From Trichloromonas sp034006665 (GTDB lineage: Bacteria; Desulfobacterota; Desulfuromonadia; Desulfuromonadales; Trichloromonadaceae): a DNA stretch of 33,230 nucleotides. How positions within the stretch are numbered: position 1 is the first letter of the stretch; each line of letters opens with the position of its first letter. The notes beneath the pieces are model-generated. The model made no database searches. It saw only the letters and a program-made list of their open reading frames with translations, and was not told where the DNA came from. Positions 15,001-23,128 of this stretch are shown in pieces. A program made the position numbers and the translations under genes. Location of the stretch: assembly GCF_034006665.1 (NCBI RefSeq), contig NZ_JAVESI010000038.1, positions 1 to 33,230 of the forward strand, in the 5' to 3' direction.

Positions 15001-15250
15001 GGGGGACTCCCGGGGATTCGTTTTTTTTCAAGTATAGCGGGGAAATCAGAGAGGGAGGAGCCAAGAACGGCTCTTCCCCGAAAAGATAGACGATGGGATA
15101 AGTTTATTGAAACTTTTTATCTTTTTTATGCTTAAATTTGTTAAAAGTGCCCATTCCGGCAAGAAGTTATGTATGGTCGTGAGGATGCCCTTTGCCGGAT
15201 GGTGGTTCCAACTCATCGTGTTCAGTCGAACACCCACGGGAGAAGAAAGC

Positions 15251-16840
15251 ATGAGCAAGGCAAGTGCGGTCACCGCCCAGGACCTGGGACTGAAAAGCAC
15301 CGGCAAGGTCTATCACAATCTTGGCTATGACGAGCTTTTCGAACATGAATCCGCCAATCGCGAGGGACGGGTCTCCGCCAATGGCACCATGATGGTCGAC
15401 ACCGGCAAGTTCACCGGACGCTCGCCCAAGGACAAATATTTTGTCCACCAGCAGCCTTCCTTCGGCAATCTCGCCTGGGGCAAGGTCAACGTCGCCATGG
15501 CCCCCGAGGTTTTCGACGAGCTTTATGCCGAGGTCATCGACTACCTTTCCGGCAAGGATATCTACGTCACCGACGGCTTCTGCGGTTCCAACGAAAGAAC
15601 CCGTAAATCGGTGCGCTTCGTCACCGAATTCGCTTGGCAGTCGCACTTCGTCAAGAATATGTTTATCCGCCCCTCCGCAGCCGATCTCGCCACCTTCGCT
15701 CCCAACTTCACCGTTTACAACGCCAGCAATCTGGTGAACAAAAACTGGGAGCGGCATGGCCTCAACTCCGAGGTCTTCGTCGTCTTCAATATCGAGAAGA
15801 ACGTCGCCATCATCGGCGGCACCTGGTACGGCGGCGAAATGAAAAAGGGCATCTTCACCATGATGAACTACTGGCTGCCTCTGCAGGGGATTCTCTCCAT
15901 GCACTGCTCGGCCAACGTCGGCAAAAAGGGGGATGTCGCTCTCTTCTTCGGTCTCTCCGGCACCGGGAAGACCACCCTGTCGACCGACGCCACCCGCAAA
16001 CTCATCGGCGACGACGAGCACGGCTGGGACGACGACGGCATCTTCAACTTTGAAGGGGGCTGCTACGCCAAGTGCATCAATCTCAGCGCCGAGAGCGAGC
16101 CGGAAATCTATAACGCCATCCAGCGCAACGCCCTGCTCGAAAATGTCGTCGCGGACGACGACGGCGTCATCGACTTCGACAGCCGCGCCAAGACCGAGAA
16201 CACCCGGGTTTCCTACCCCATCGAGCACATCGAGAGCCACGAGGCGAGCCTCAAGGCCGGCCATCCCAAGAACATCATTTTCCTGACCTGCGACGCCTTC
16301 GGCGTGCTCCCCCCGGTCTCCAAGCTGACCAAGGAGCAGGCCATGTACTACTTCCTTTCCGGCTACACCGCCAAGGTCGCCGGTACCGAGCATGGCGTCA
16401 CCGAGCCCCAGGCCACCTTTTCGGCCTGCTTTGGTGAGGCTTTCCTGCCCCTGCATCCGACCGTCTATGCCAAGCTGCTCGGCGAGAAGATGGAAAAGCA
16501 CGGGGTCAACGCCTACCTCGTCAATACCGGTTGGGTCGGTGGCGGCTACGGCGTCGGAAAGCGCATGAGCATCAAGGCGACCCGCGCCTGCGTCAACGCC
16601 ATTCTTGACGGCAGCATCGAAAAGGCCGAGTTCGAGCAGACCCGCTGGTTCTGCCTGCACATCCCGAAAAGCCTGCCCGGCGTCGACAGTGCCCTGCTCA
16701 ACCCCCGCAACGCCTGGCTCGATGTCGAAGCCTTTGACAAGAGTGCGCATAAACTGGCCGGTATGTTCATTGAGAATTTCAAGAAGTACATCAAGGACGG
16801 CGACGACTTCGACTTCACGCAGGCCGGTCCGAGAACCTGA
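15251..16840 (+). CDS. pckA: Phosphoenolpyruvate carboxykinase (ATP)
   Basis: A 529-residue ATP-type PEP carboxykinase. It interconverts oxaloacetate plus ATP and PEP plus CO2 plus ADP in the cytoplasm. Visible are the RSPKDKY segment (~57-63), kinase-1a P-loop GLSGTGKTT (234-242), the GDDEHGW kinase-2 region with metal Asp (~253-259), and NTGWVGGGYGVGKR near residue 425. Length matches the family. ATG 15251 is preceded by GGGAGAAG; a longer in-frame ORF from 15107 adds residues without homology. The upstream 250 bases after the cyclase remnant are A/T-rich near 15100-15145 and probably hold the promoter, but no clean hexamer pair was found. Confidence 0.97.
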   Translation: MSKASAVTAQDLGLKSTGKVYHNLGYDELFEHESANREGRVSANGTMMVDTGKFTGRSPKDKYFVHQQPSFGNLAWGKVNVAMAPEVFDELYAEVIDYLSGKDIYVTDGFCGSNERTRKSVRFVTEFAWQSHFVKNMFIRPSAADLATFAPNFTVYNASNLVNKNWERHGLNSEVFVVFNIEKNVAIIGGTWYGGEMKKGIFTMMNYWLPLQGILSMHCSANVGKKGDVALFFGLSGTGKTTLSTDATRKLIGDDEHGWDDDGIFNFEGGCYAKCINLSAESEPEIYNAIQRNALLENVVADDDGVIDFDSRAKTENTRVSYPIEHIESHEASLKAGHPKNIIFLTCDAFGVLPPVSKLTKEQAMYYFLSGYTAKVAGTEHGVTEPQATFSACFGEAFLPLHPTVYAKLLGEKMEKHGVNAYLVNTGWVGGGYGVGKRMSIKATRACVNAILDGSIEKAEFEQTRWFCLHIPKSLPGVDSALLNPRNAWLDVEAFDKSAHKLAGMFIENFKKYIKDGDDFDFTQAGPRT

Positions 16841-16872
16841 TTTTTCCCCGTTCGGCGCTGTATGAAAAAAAT

Positions 16873-16900
16873 GAGGGGCGGTCCCATGGGACCGCCCCTC
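16873..16900 (-). terminator. Bidirectional-type terminator hairpin between pckA and the PP-loop gene
   Basis: A perfect 28-bp palindrome (arms of 14 bp, GAGGGGCGGTCCCA) sits between two convergent genes. On the minus strand it is followed by ATTTTTTTC, a good terminator for the PP-loop gene; on the plus strand only GTGATTT follows, so pckA termination there is weaker. Confidence 0.8.
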
Positions 16901-16922
16901 GTGATTTGACGCTCGGGATGCT

Positions 16923-17900
16923 TCAGATGATCTGCATCCGGCTGATGGCCACCTGGGGCATGGGGGGAACGTCGATGGTCCATTTCCGTTGCGCCTGTTG
17001 CAGCAGGACACGAACCGTTGTCTTGTCGCGCCCTTTGCCGTAGGCGACAACGATGGCGCCGGCCGCCGCCAGTTCCTCGGCCCCGGCGTCGCCGCTGACC
17101 AGCCCCAAAGGACCGGAGAAGTTGTCGGCGCGGATCAGGGTATCGCTCGGCCGGACCAGGCGCTTGATTGCTTCGTTGTCGCTCTGGTTGCGACCGACGG
17201 CGAGTTGGGCTTTGGGGGAGAGGCGGAACTGGCGGCCGACCTTGAGCAGTTCCACGTCGGTGACGTCGGCTTCGGGGCGATGGACGAAGAGATCGCGTAG
17301 GCGCCCGGAAAAGGAAGATTCGGTGAGCAGACAACCGCCGCCGGAGGAGGGGTAGTCGACGATGCCCCACTCGGTGGCCAGTTCCTGCTGCCGGCGGCGG
17401 GAACGCCCTTGGATGTCGAGCAGTCGTTCGCGGTCGACCAACCCTTCGTCCTCCATGGCTGTGATGGGCAGCAACCGGGCGGAGAGGGGGCGCAGGATCC
17501 GTTTCGGGTAGCCGGAATGGTTGGCCACCGCCCGCAGGGCGGAAAGGTTCTGGCTCATTGGGCGCTGTCCCAGGACCTCGCCGGAAAAGAGAAAGTCGAA
17601 ACCCTTTTCTTCCATGATGTCGCCGGCGAGGCGGTACATCAGGGCATGACAGTCGATGCAGGGGTTCATGTTTTTGCCGTAGCCGTAGCGGGGAGACTTG
17701 AGCATCGCCAGATGGATTTCGCTGATGTCGCGGATTTGCAAAGGAAAATCGAGCATCTGCGCGGTCTTCAGGGACCTTTCGGCGCCGAAGAAGGGGGTAA
17801 CGAAGGCGACGCAGGCGATTTCGACCCCCTGGCGGCGTAGCGCCAGGGCGGCCAGGATGCTGTCCAGTCCGCCGGACAGAAGCCCCAGTCCTTTACTCAT
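16923..17900 (-). CDS. PP-loop ATPase, MnmA/ThiI-like tRNA-thiolation enzyme
   Basis: A 325-residue protein. The N-terminal PP-loop is SGGLDS (~9-14). Two Cys sit where MnmA has its catalytic pair: NPCIDCH (~81-87) and GGGCLL (~195-200). The N-terminal two thirds therefore look like a tRNA 2-thiouridine or 4-thiouridine synthase. The last ~110 residues, with RNQSDNEAIKRL and AYGKGRDKTTVRV, differ from MnmA and recall a small NFACT-R/DUF814-like domain; that match is from memory. The exact tRNA position is unknown. GGGAG lies 8 bases before ATG 17900; an earlier in-frame ATG at 17978 has no such site. Confidence 0.75.
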   Translation of the reverse strand: MSKGLGLLSGGLDSILAALALRRQGVEIACVAFVTPFFGAERSLKTAQMLDFPLQIRDISEIHLAMLKSPRYGYGKNMNPCIDCHALMYRLAGDIMEEKGFDFLFSGEVLGQRPMSQNLSALRAVANHSGYPKRILRPLSARLLPITAMEDEGLVDRERLLDIQGRSRRRQQELATEWGIVDYPSSGGGCLLTESSFSGRLRDLFVHRPEADVTDVELLKVGRQFRLSPKAQLAVGRNQSDNEAIKRLVRPSDTLIRADNFSGPLGLVSGDAGAEELAAAGAIVVAYGKGRDKTTVRVLLQQAQRKWTIDVPPMPQVAISRMQII

Positions 17901-18309
17901 GGTCTTCTCCCGCCCGCCGCACGTCCGGTGCCGCAGGGCTGTTTCATGGTCTCGATGGTTTGATGCGGATGCGCGCATCCTGGTCTTTTGAAAGGGGGGA
18001 GGATACGCGAAGTTGCCGCCGAGGTCAAATGGACTCCGCCATTCGGCGGGGATCTGGCCGACAAATGTAGGCGGGGAAACTGGCCGGCTGCCTTTCTTTT
18101 CGCGGTGTTCGTGCTTTTCCGTCGGGACGGCAGGCCGAGGATCGCCGGGCGGTTACGGACTTTTCCACTGAGGATTTCCCTGATTGGTGCTATGATGACG
18201 AATCGAGGCCTGGCCGTGCCGATTCCGGCTGGATTCTTGCTAGGATTCACGGAGATGTGCGGGAAGATTTTCACGCACGGCGTGTTCATCTCGCTACAAG
18301 GAGTCGCTT
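17901..18309. other. Intergenic region between divergent PP-loop gene and pilT
   Basis: About 400 bases without a supported gene. ORFs here are short and lack ribosome binding sites. An extended -10 sequence (TGC followed by TATGAT at 18191-18196) lies about 115 bases before pilT and may be its promoter, but no -35 is evident. I looked for a c-di-GMP (GEMM) riboswitch, which is frequent in this group, and did not see its conserved core. Confidence 0.4.
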
Positions 18310-19383
18310 ATGGCCAAGATCGACGGTCTCTTCAAGTTGATGAAGCAGCAGGGCGCCAGCGACCTGCATATTTCCAGCGGGGCGCCCCCCATTCTTCGCC
18401 AGCACGGCGACATAGAGAAGCTCAACTATCCGCCCCTGACCAACGACCAAGCCAAGGCGATTCTCTTCGAAATCCTCAACGAGGAACAGCGTACCCAGTT
18501 CGAGATGACTCACGATCTTGATTTTGCCTACGAACTGCCTGGAATTGCCCGCTTCCGCGGGAATATCCTGGAAACCTACCGGGGCATCGCCGGGGTCTTC
18601 CGCATCATCCCCAGCAAGATCCTGTCCGCCGACGAACTCAATTTGCCGCCGGGCATCCGCAAGCTGTGCCATCTGAAAAAGGGCCTGGTGCTGGTCACCG
18701 GCCCGACCGGCAGCGGCAAGTCGACGACCCTAGCGGCGATGATCGACTTGATCAACTCGACCCGCCGGGAGCATATCCTGACCCTCGAAGATCCCCTCGA
18801 ATTCATCCACGAAAACAAGATGTCGCTTTTGAACCAGCGGCAGATCGGTCAGCATACGCTCTCTTTTGCCGCCGCCCTCAAGGGGGCGCTGCGCGAGGAT
18901 CCGGACGTCATCCTGGTTGGCGAGATGCGCGATTTGGAGACCATTTCCCTGGCCATGACCGCCGCCGAAACCGGGCATCTGGTCTACGGCACCCTGCATA
19001 CCAACTCGGCGCCGAAGACCATCGACCGCATCATCGACGCTTTCCCCAAGGATGCCCAGGAGCAGGTGCGGACCATGCTCGGCGAGAGTCTGAAGGGGGT
19101 CATCTGCCAGCAGCTGATGAAGACCGCCGACGGCAAGGGGCGCATCGCCGCCCATGAGATCCTCATCGGTAATGCGGCGGTGGCCAACCTCATCCGCGAG
19201 GGCAAGACCTTCCAGATTCCTTCCATCATGCAGACCGCCAAGGGGGAGGGGATGCAGCTCATGGACCAGCGTATCCTCGAACTGCTCAAGGAGCAGAAGA
19301 TCACCCCCGAGGAGGCCTACCGCTGCGCCGTGGAAAAACGTTCGTTTGAGCAGTATCTTCCCAAGCAGGACGGCAAACCTTGA
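18310..19383 (+). CDS. pilT: Type IV pilus retraction ATPase PilT
   Basis: A 357-residue PilT. It depolymerises type IV pili and powers twitching at the inner-membrane base. It shows the N-terminal ASDLHISSG segment (~16-24), Walker A GPTGSGKST (131-139), the Asp box LTLEDPLEF, Walker B VGEMRDLETI, His box TGHLVYGTLHTNSA and the PilT C-terminal AVANLIREGKTFQ (AIRNLIRE-type) motif. AAGGAG lies about 7 bases before ATG 18310. No pilB or pilC is adjacent. A terminator follows directly, so it is monocistronic. Confidence 0.95.
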   Translation: MAKIDGLFKLMKQQGASDLHISSGAPPILRQHGDIEKLNYPPLTNDQAKAILFEILNEEQRTQFEMTHDLDFAYELPGIARFRGNILETYRGIAGVFRIIPSKILSADELNLPPGIRKLCHLKKGLVLVTGPTGSGKSTTLAAMIDLINSTRREHILTLEDPLEFIHENKMSLLNQRQIGQHTLSFAAALKGALREDPDVILVGEMRDLETISLAMTAAETGHLVYGTLHTNSAPKTIDRIIDAFPKDAQEQVRTMLGESLKGVICQQLMKTADGKGRIAAHEILIGNAAVANLIREGKTFQIPSIMQTAKGEGMQLMDQRILELLKEQKITPEEAYRCAVEKRSFEQYLPKQDGKP

Positions 19384-19400
19384 TGGTGTCGCAAAAATTT

Positions 19401-19433
19401 GGCAATTGCAGCAACGCCGCAATTGCCGTTTTT
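19401..19433 (+). terminator. Intrinsic terminator after pilT
   Basis: A perfect 9-bp stem (GGCAATTGC at 19401-19409 with GCAATTGCC at 19419-19427), a 9-base loop and GTTTTT. Confidence 0.8.
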
Positions 19434-19497
19434 GGCTTAGCCATATAACTTGGCGCTTTCTACTCGAAAGCATCCCCCCTGAGCCCTGGACAGAACC

Positions 19498-19802
19498 TTG
19501 CAAGACTCCTTCGGTCGCACCATCGACTACCTGCGGCTCTCCATCACCGACCGCTGCAACCTACGCTGCCGCTACTGCATGCCCGAGGAGGGGGTCGAGT
19601 CGGTGGGGCACGGCGACATTCTCTCTTACGAGGAGTTGGTACGTATCGCCGCCGCCGTCCGCAGCAGCTCCTCCAACTCCGCACCACCGACGCCGCGCCG
19701 CGCCGCAGCGCTTCGCGGATATCGATTTCGTCCGAGGCGAGCAGGCTAGGGGAGGCGGACTACCGGGAGGGGCAACGAGGGATGGAGCGGATCGGCGGAT
19801 AG
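19498..19802 (+). pseudogene. moaA: moaA remnant with large internal deletion and frameshift
   Basis: From a TTG at 19498 the first ~50 residues are a clear MoaA start (SFGRTIDYLRLS, then the radical-SAM motif CNLRCRYC, then EELVRIAAA). Homology stops near 19650. In another frame the DNA ends with residues ADYREGQRGMERIGG and a TAG at 19800-19802, which look like the Gly-Gly tail that MoaA needs. So about 220 codons are missing and the two ends are out of frame. MoaA makes the first intermediate of molybdopterin; the TIM barrel and second Fe-S site are gone, so it cannot work. A terminator still follows. Confidence 0.82.
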
Positions 19803-19835
19803 AAAAAGGGCGGCCCTGTTGGACCGCCCTTTTTT
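19803..19835 (+). terminator. Bidirectional terminator after the moaA remnant
   Basis: AAAAAGGGCGG (19803-19813) pairs with CCGCCCTTTTT (19824-19834). A-tract and T-tract make it usable in both directions, serving the moaA remnant and the convergent cytochrome gene. Confidence 0.85.
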
Positions 19836-19858
19836 GCTACGTTGGTGCGTTTCTCGCC

Positions 19859-20179
19859 TTACTTGGCGAGATGGCAGCGGTTACAGTTGCTTTTGGCGTC
19901 GAAGGCGCGCTGACCGTTATGGCAGACGCCGCAGAGTTTGCCCGCGTAGATCTGCTCCATGGTGATGGTGACCGTCCCCTGCTTCATCTTCGGAAAGGTG
20001 TCGGCATTGTGACAGTCGGCACATTTGGCGCCGGCGCTGGCGTGAATCTTGCCGTCAAAGACGACCTTCCCGGTGGGACTTTTGTCGAAGTTCAGGGTGC
20101 GTCCCGGGGGAACCGCGAGGGCGACGCCGGCGAGACCGATTCCGGCCAGCAGTAGTGTCAGAACGAGACGAATGCGCAT
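19859..20179 (-). CDS. Triheme c7-type periplasmic cytochrome
   Basis: A 106-residue secreted cytochrome. Residues 1-22 are a signal peptide ending near AGVALA. Three CxxCH haem sites follow: CADCH (~53), CGVCH (~83) and CNRCH (~99). Spacing, the Lys-Met-Lys-Gln-Gly stretch and the closing NGQRAF segment resemble the c7-type triheme domain that also occurs repeated in larger Geobacter cytochromes. Several His between sites can give bis-His ligation. The likely role is electron transfer in the periplasm; the partner is unknown. AGGAGG precedes ATG 20179 by about 8 bases. Divergent from the transglycosylase gene. Confidence 0.92.
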   Translation of the reverse strand: MRIRLVLTLLLAGIGLAGVALAVPPGRTLNFDKSPTGKVVFDGKIHASAGAKCADCHNADTFPKMKQGTVTITMEQIYAGKLCGVCHNGQRAFDAKSNCNRCHLAK

Positions 20180-20226
20180 GATGGGTTCTCCTCCTATGCA
20201 ATGGGTCCAAGTTTTTCTAAGGTTTA

Positions 20227-20254
20227 ATTATGCCCCGACCGATAAGAAATGCAA
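20227..20254 (-). promoter_or_regulatory. Candidate promoter of the cytochrome gene
   Basis: On the minus strand TTGCAT (20254-20249) and CATAAT (20232-20227) are 16 bases apart, about 50 bases upstream of the start codon. Moderate match only. Confidence 0.45.
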
Positions 20255-20330
20255 CCGGGAATAGTTTTTTGACCCGGCGCGGTATTTGCAGAATTGGATA
20301 AGAGCCTACCCTTTAAATTCAGGAGGAATC

Positions 20331-21047
20331 ATGGCGATCAAGCCTTCCGATCTTATGCAGAAGCTCAATCTCCATCAGCAGTCGAGCCGCCGCAACCAGA
20401 TCGCCGGAGAGCAGCGCATCGGTTTCGCCGATGTGCTTTCCACCATCGCCCAGAAAAATTCTACCGATTACGGCGCCTTGGCTGAACTGTGCCGGTTGAC
20501 GGTACTCAACAGCAGCGTTTCAGTGGCCGACGACAGTGCCTTCGAGAAAAGCTTCCCGTCACCTTTGGCCTCTCTCGATGCTTATGTCACGGCGGCCAGT
20601 CAAAAAACCGACCTGACGCCGGAAGCCGCGACCGTTGCCCGGGAGCAGAGCGCGCCGCCGCGGACGGCGCTGACGGATATCGCCGAGCGCGCCGCCGAAC
20701 GTTACGGTGTCAGTCCGGCGCTGGTCAAGGCGGTCATCAAGGCCGAGAGCAACTTCAATCCTACCGTCGTTTCCCATGCCGGGGCTCAGGGCCTGATGCA
20801 GCTGATGCCGGGGACCGCCCAGGATCTCGGCGTTTCCGATCCCTTCGATGCCGAGCAGAACGTCATGGGCGGCACCCGTTATCTGAAGCAGTTGCTCGGC
20901 AAGTACGACGGCGATCTGGACAAGACCCTGGCCGCCTACAACTGGGGCATGGGCAATGTCGACCGCAAGGGGATCGACGTTCTTCCCGAGGAAACCCGCA
21001 ACTACTTGAGCCGCGTCAAGCGCTACCAGTCGGAGTTCCTCGCCTGA
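20331..21047 (+). CDS. Lytic transglycosylase SLT domain protein
   Basis: A 238-residue protein. Residues ~1-115 are a poorly conserved, Ser/Ala-rich region with no signal peptide or anchor. Residues ~118-235 are a GH23 SLT domain: ALVKAVIKAESNFNP with the catalytic Glu, SHAGAQGLMQLMPGTA, and TLAAYNWGMGNV. Such enzymes cut the glycan strand of peptidoglycan. Lack of a signal peptide, as in flagellar or secretion-linked transglycosylases, suggests export by a dedicated machine or an unrecognised route. GGAGG lies 5 bases before ATG 20331. A terminator follows. Confidence 0.9.
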   Translation: MAIKPSDLMQKLNLHQQSSRRNQIAGEQRIGFADVLSTIAQKNSTDYGALAELCRLTVLNSSVSVADDSAFEKSFPSPLASLDAYVTAASQKTDLTPEAATVAREQSAPPRTALTDIAERAAERYGVSPALVKAVIKAESNFNPTVVSHAGAQGLMQLMPGTAQDLGVSDPFDAEQNVMGGTRYLKQLLGKYDGDLDKTLAAYNWGMGNVDRKGIDVLPEETRNYLSRVKRYQSEFLA

Positions 21048-21055
21048 AAGAAAAG

Positions 21056-21090
21056 CGGCGGCCTCTCGGGGCCGCCGTTCTCATCTTTTT
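21056..21090 (+). terminator. Terminator after the transglycosylase gene
   Basis: An 8-bp GC stem (CGGCGGCC at 21056-21063 with GGCCGCCG at 21070-21077) is followed by a T-rich tract (TTCTCATCTTTTT). It lies between convergent genes. Confidence 0.7.
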
Positions 21091-21104
21091 CGTCCGCCCG
21101 CGCT

Positions 21105-21716
21105 TCAGGGCAGGCGCTCCAGCCATTCTACTTCCAACTCACCGAAACGCCGCAACAACTTTCCGCCCCAGCGATAGAGAGGATGGCCGCCTGGCACGGC
21201 TTCCAGCCGGTGACAGAAAACCGGCAGCCAGGGACTCAGCAGTTTGTTGACGAAGGCCTGCTGCTTGAGGGAGAAGGCTCGTGCCGTCTCCACTTGTCGC
21301 TGTTGCAGGGCCTCTTCCTCCTGCCCCACCAGGTAGTAGAGAAACTCCAGTTCCGTGGCCAGATAATCGGGGGGCTCGCTGCTTCTTTCCAGGGAAAGGC
21401 TTTCCTTGCGGTAGGCGTCGAGAACCTTGAGCGTGCTGGCGCCCATGAGTATGCCTGCTTGTTCCAGATAGACGGAACCGTAGGGGGGCACCGGAACACC
21501 CCCCAGACGGTTGATGAAAAGATCGGTGAAGCCGGTTTCGAGATCGGCAAGGGGATCGGCTTTCGGCAGCTTCGGCGGAATGTCACCGATTCCGGCCAGC
21601 CGCGCCGCCTGTTCTGCCTCTCCCCGGGTCAGGGCTGCCACCAGTTCCTGGTCGGGGTAGGCAAAGAGACCGGCCAGAAAACGGTAGAGCTGTTTCCGTT
21701 CACTCACGTGCAACAT
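21105..21716 (-). CDS. TorD/DmsD-family molybdoenzyme chaperone
   Basis: A 203-residue all-helical protein of the TorD/DmsD/NarJ type. Visible are the N-terminal RKQLYRFLAGLFAYPD segment, the family core PVPPYGSVYLE (~75-85), and DYLATELEFLYYLV followed by the C-terminal LPVFCHRL region. Such chaperones hold apo-molybdoenzymes until cofactor insertion and Tat export. No molybdoenzyme lies in the window, so its client is elsewhere or lost. AAGGAG precedes ATG 21716. It ends the lactate operon on the minus strand, 96 bases after glcF. Confidence 0.85.
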   Translation of the reverse strand: MLHVSERKQLYRFLAGLFAYPDQELVAALTRGEAEQAARLAGIGDIPPKLPKADPLADLETGFTDLFINRLGGVPVPPYGSVYLEQAGILMGASTLKVLDAYRKESLSLERSSEPPDYLATELEFLYYLVGQEEEALQQRQVETARAFSLKQQAFVNKLLSPWLPVFCHRLEAVPGGHPLYRWGGKLLRRFGELEVEWLERLP

Positions 21717-21812
21717 CCGGTTCTCCTTCGGGTCGAATGTCATGACAGCAGGATGCCGTGAGTTTTGCAATTATCGTGCGAAAATTCCAAGAATTACAGG
21801 CGCACTCTATTT

Positions 21813-23072
21813 TTACTCCGGGAGGGCGGCGACCAGCAGTTCGAGCAGATGGACGGCCTGCGCTTTTCCACCGGCGTGGTTGATCGAATCCTGCAACTGC
21901 ATGATGCAGCCGGGGCAGTCGGTGGCCACCAACTCCGCACCGCAGGCGGCGATGTTGGCCGCTTTCTTGGCACCGATCCGTTTGCTGATGTCGTAATGGT
22001 GAACCGAGTAGGTGCCGCCCAGACCGCAACAGGTACCGGCACCGACCATTTCGACGAATTCCACCTGGGGCAGGGCCTTGAGGATCTGCCGGGGCTCTTG
22101 GGTAATGCCGCGAGTTCGCAGGTGGCAGGGGTCGTGATAGGTCACCTTGGTGCGGTTCGCCGCCTTGGGCAGGGCCGCCAGTTTTTCCGGTAGCCCGTGT
22201 TTGACCAGAAAGACAAAGATATCCATGGTCTTGGCCGCCAGCGCCCGGTAGTCGTCGCCGAGGTCGGCGTAGATCTTGCCGATGCCGACGTTGCAAGAGG
22301 CGCAGGCCGTCACGACGTAATCGACCGGACGCCGGGTCAGCGCGGCGAGATTCAGCGCCGCCAGTTCCTCCACGGTTTCCGTCGCTCCCGCGCTTACCGC
22401 CGGCAGACCGCAGCACGCCTGATCCTTGGGGATGATCACGGTGACGCCGAGAAACTTCAGCACCTTGAGAAAGGCCTCGCCGATGGCCGGATACATGTAG
22501 TTGATGCCGCAGCCGGTGAAAAAGGCCACCGTCGGCATCCCCGGTTGACCCTCGATCACTTCCGGCACCCGCTCGCGGAAGGGCTTGGTGACGACGGGCG
22601 GCAGGGTGCGGTCGGCGGTGATATAGGGGGCGGGGAAACGCAGGCGCAGGCCGCTGTTTTCCGGCACTTTTTTGAACAGTAGCGGCGAGAAGGCGCCACC
22701 GGTCTTGGCCAGAAGATCCATCAGTTTCGGTCGGCCGAGGACCGCCGCCACCCCCTTGCCGAAGCTGGAGAGCCCTTTTTCTTCGGCGATGCGGCGGCGG
22801 GCGGCGGCAACGATTTCCTCCGTCGGCACCTTGTTCGGACACTGGGCGCAGCAGCTGCCGCAGAGCAGACACTGGGAAAGATCCTCCAGCACCTTGGCCT
22901 CCAGGCCGATCTCGTTGTCAAGCACCGCTCTGGCCAGGGCTACCTTGCCTCGCGCCACCCGTCCTTCGTGCTTCTCGGCACCGAATACCGGACAATGGGC
23001 GCGGCAGGCGCCGCATTTGACGCACTGGTTGATCTCTTCGCGATAGTCTTCGAGGTTTTTCAATTTGCTCAT
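21813..23072 (-). CDS. glcF: Glycolate/D-lactate oxidase Fe-S subunit (GlcF-like)
   Basis: A 419-residue protein with two N-terminal [4Fe-4S] ferredoxin motifs (CVKCGACRAHCP at ~17-28 and CLLCGSCCAQCP near 68-79) and two CCG domains (ACCGLP near residue 220 and TCCGLGG near 345, each with a later CxxC). It passes electrons from the FAD subunit to the quinone pool or another carrier. The 23073-23128 gap to glcD holds a palindrome. With glcD and larA upstream, lactate is the likely substrate, though glycolate or other 2-hydroxyacids cannot be excluded. Confidence 0.92.
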   Translation of the reverse strand: MSKLKNLEDYREEINQCVKCGACRAHCPVFGAEKHEGRVARGKVALARAVLDNEIGLEAKVLEDLSQCLLCGSCCAQCPNKVPTEEIVAAARRRIAEEKGLSSFGKGVAAVLGRPKLMDLLAKTGGAFSPLLFKKVPENSGLRLRFPAPYITADRTLPPVVTKPFRERVPEVIEGQPGMPTVAFFTGCGINYMYPAIGEAFLKVLKFLGVTVIIPKDQACCGLPAVSAGATETVEELAALNLAALTRRPVDYVVTACASCNVGIGKIYADLGDDYRALAAKTMDIFVFLVKHGLPEKLAALPKAANRTKVTYHDPCHLRTRGITQEPRQILKALPQVEFVEMVGAGTCCGLGGTYSVHHYDISKRIGAKKAANIAACGAELVATDCPGCIMQLQDSINHAGGKAQAVHLLELLVAALPE

Positions 23073-23093
23073 GATTATATTATCTGTCTTGGT

Positions 23094-23117
23094 AGGAGCG
23101 AGGCATGCCTCGCTCCT
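23094..23117. repeat. 24-bp REP-like palindrome between glcD and glcF
   Basis: AGGAGCGAGGCA and its exact complement form a perfect 24-bp palindrome. The sequence resembles the short REP-type GAGGCATGCCTC elements dispersed in many Gram-negative genomes. In the operon message it would be a hairpin that could set the glcD to glcF expression ratio. Confidence 0.75.
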
Positions 23118-23128
23118 TTATGGTTGGA

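Noticed and set aside
15167..17050. 627-codon open frame opposite pckA
   Set aside because: Antisense shadow; the Gly/Val/Asp-rich low-complexity product and the clear pckA on the plus strand rule it out.
17990..18309. c-di-GMP (GEMM) riboswitch before pilT
   Set aside because: The conserved core sequence and paired arms are not present.
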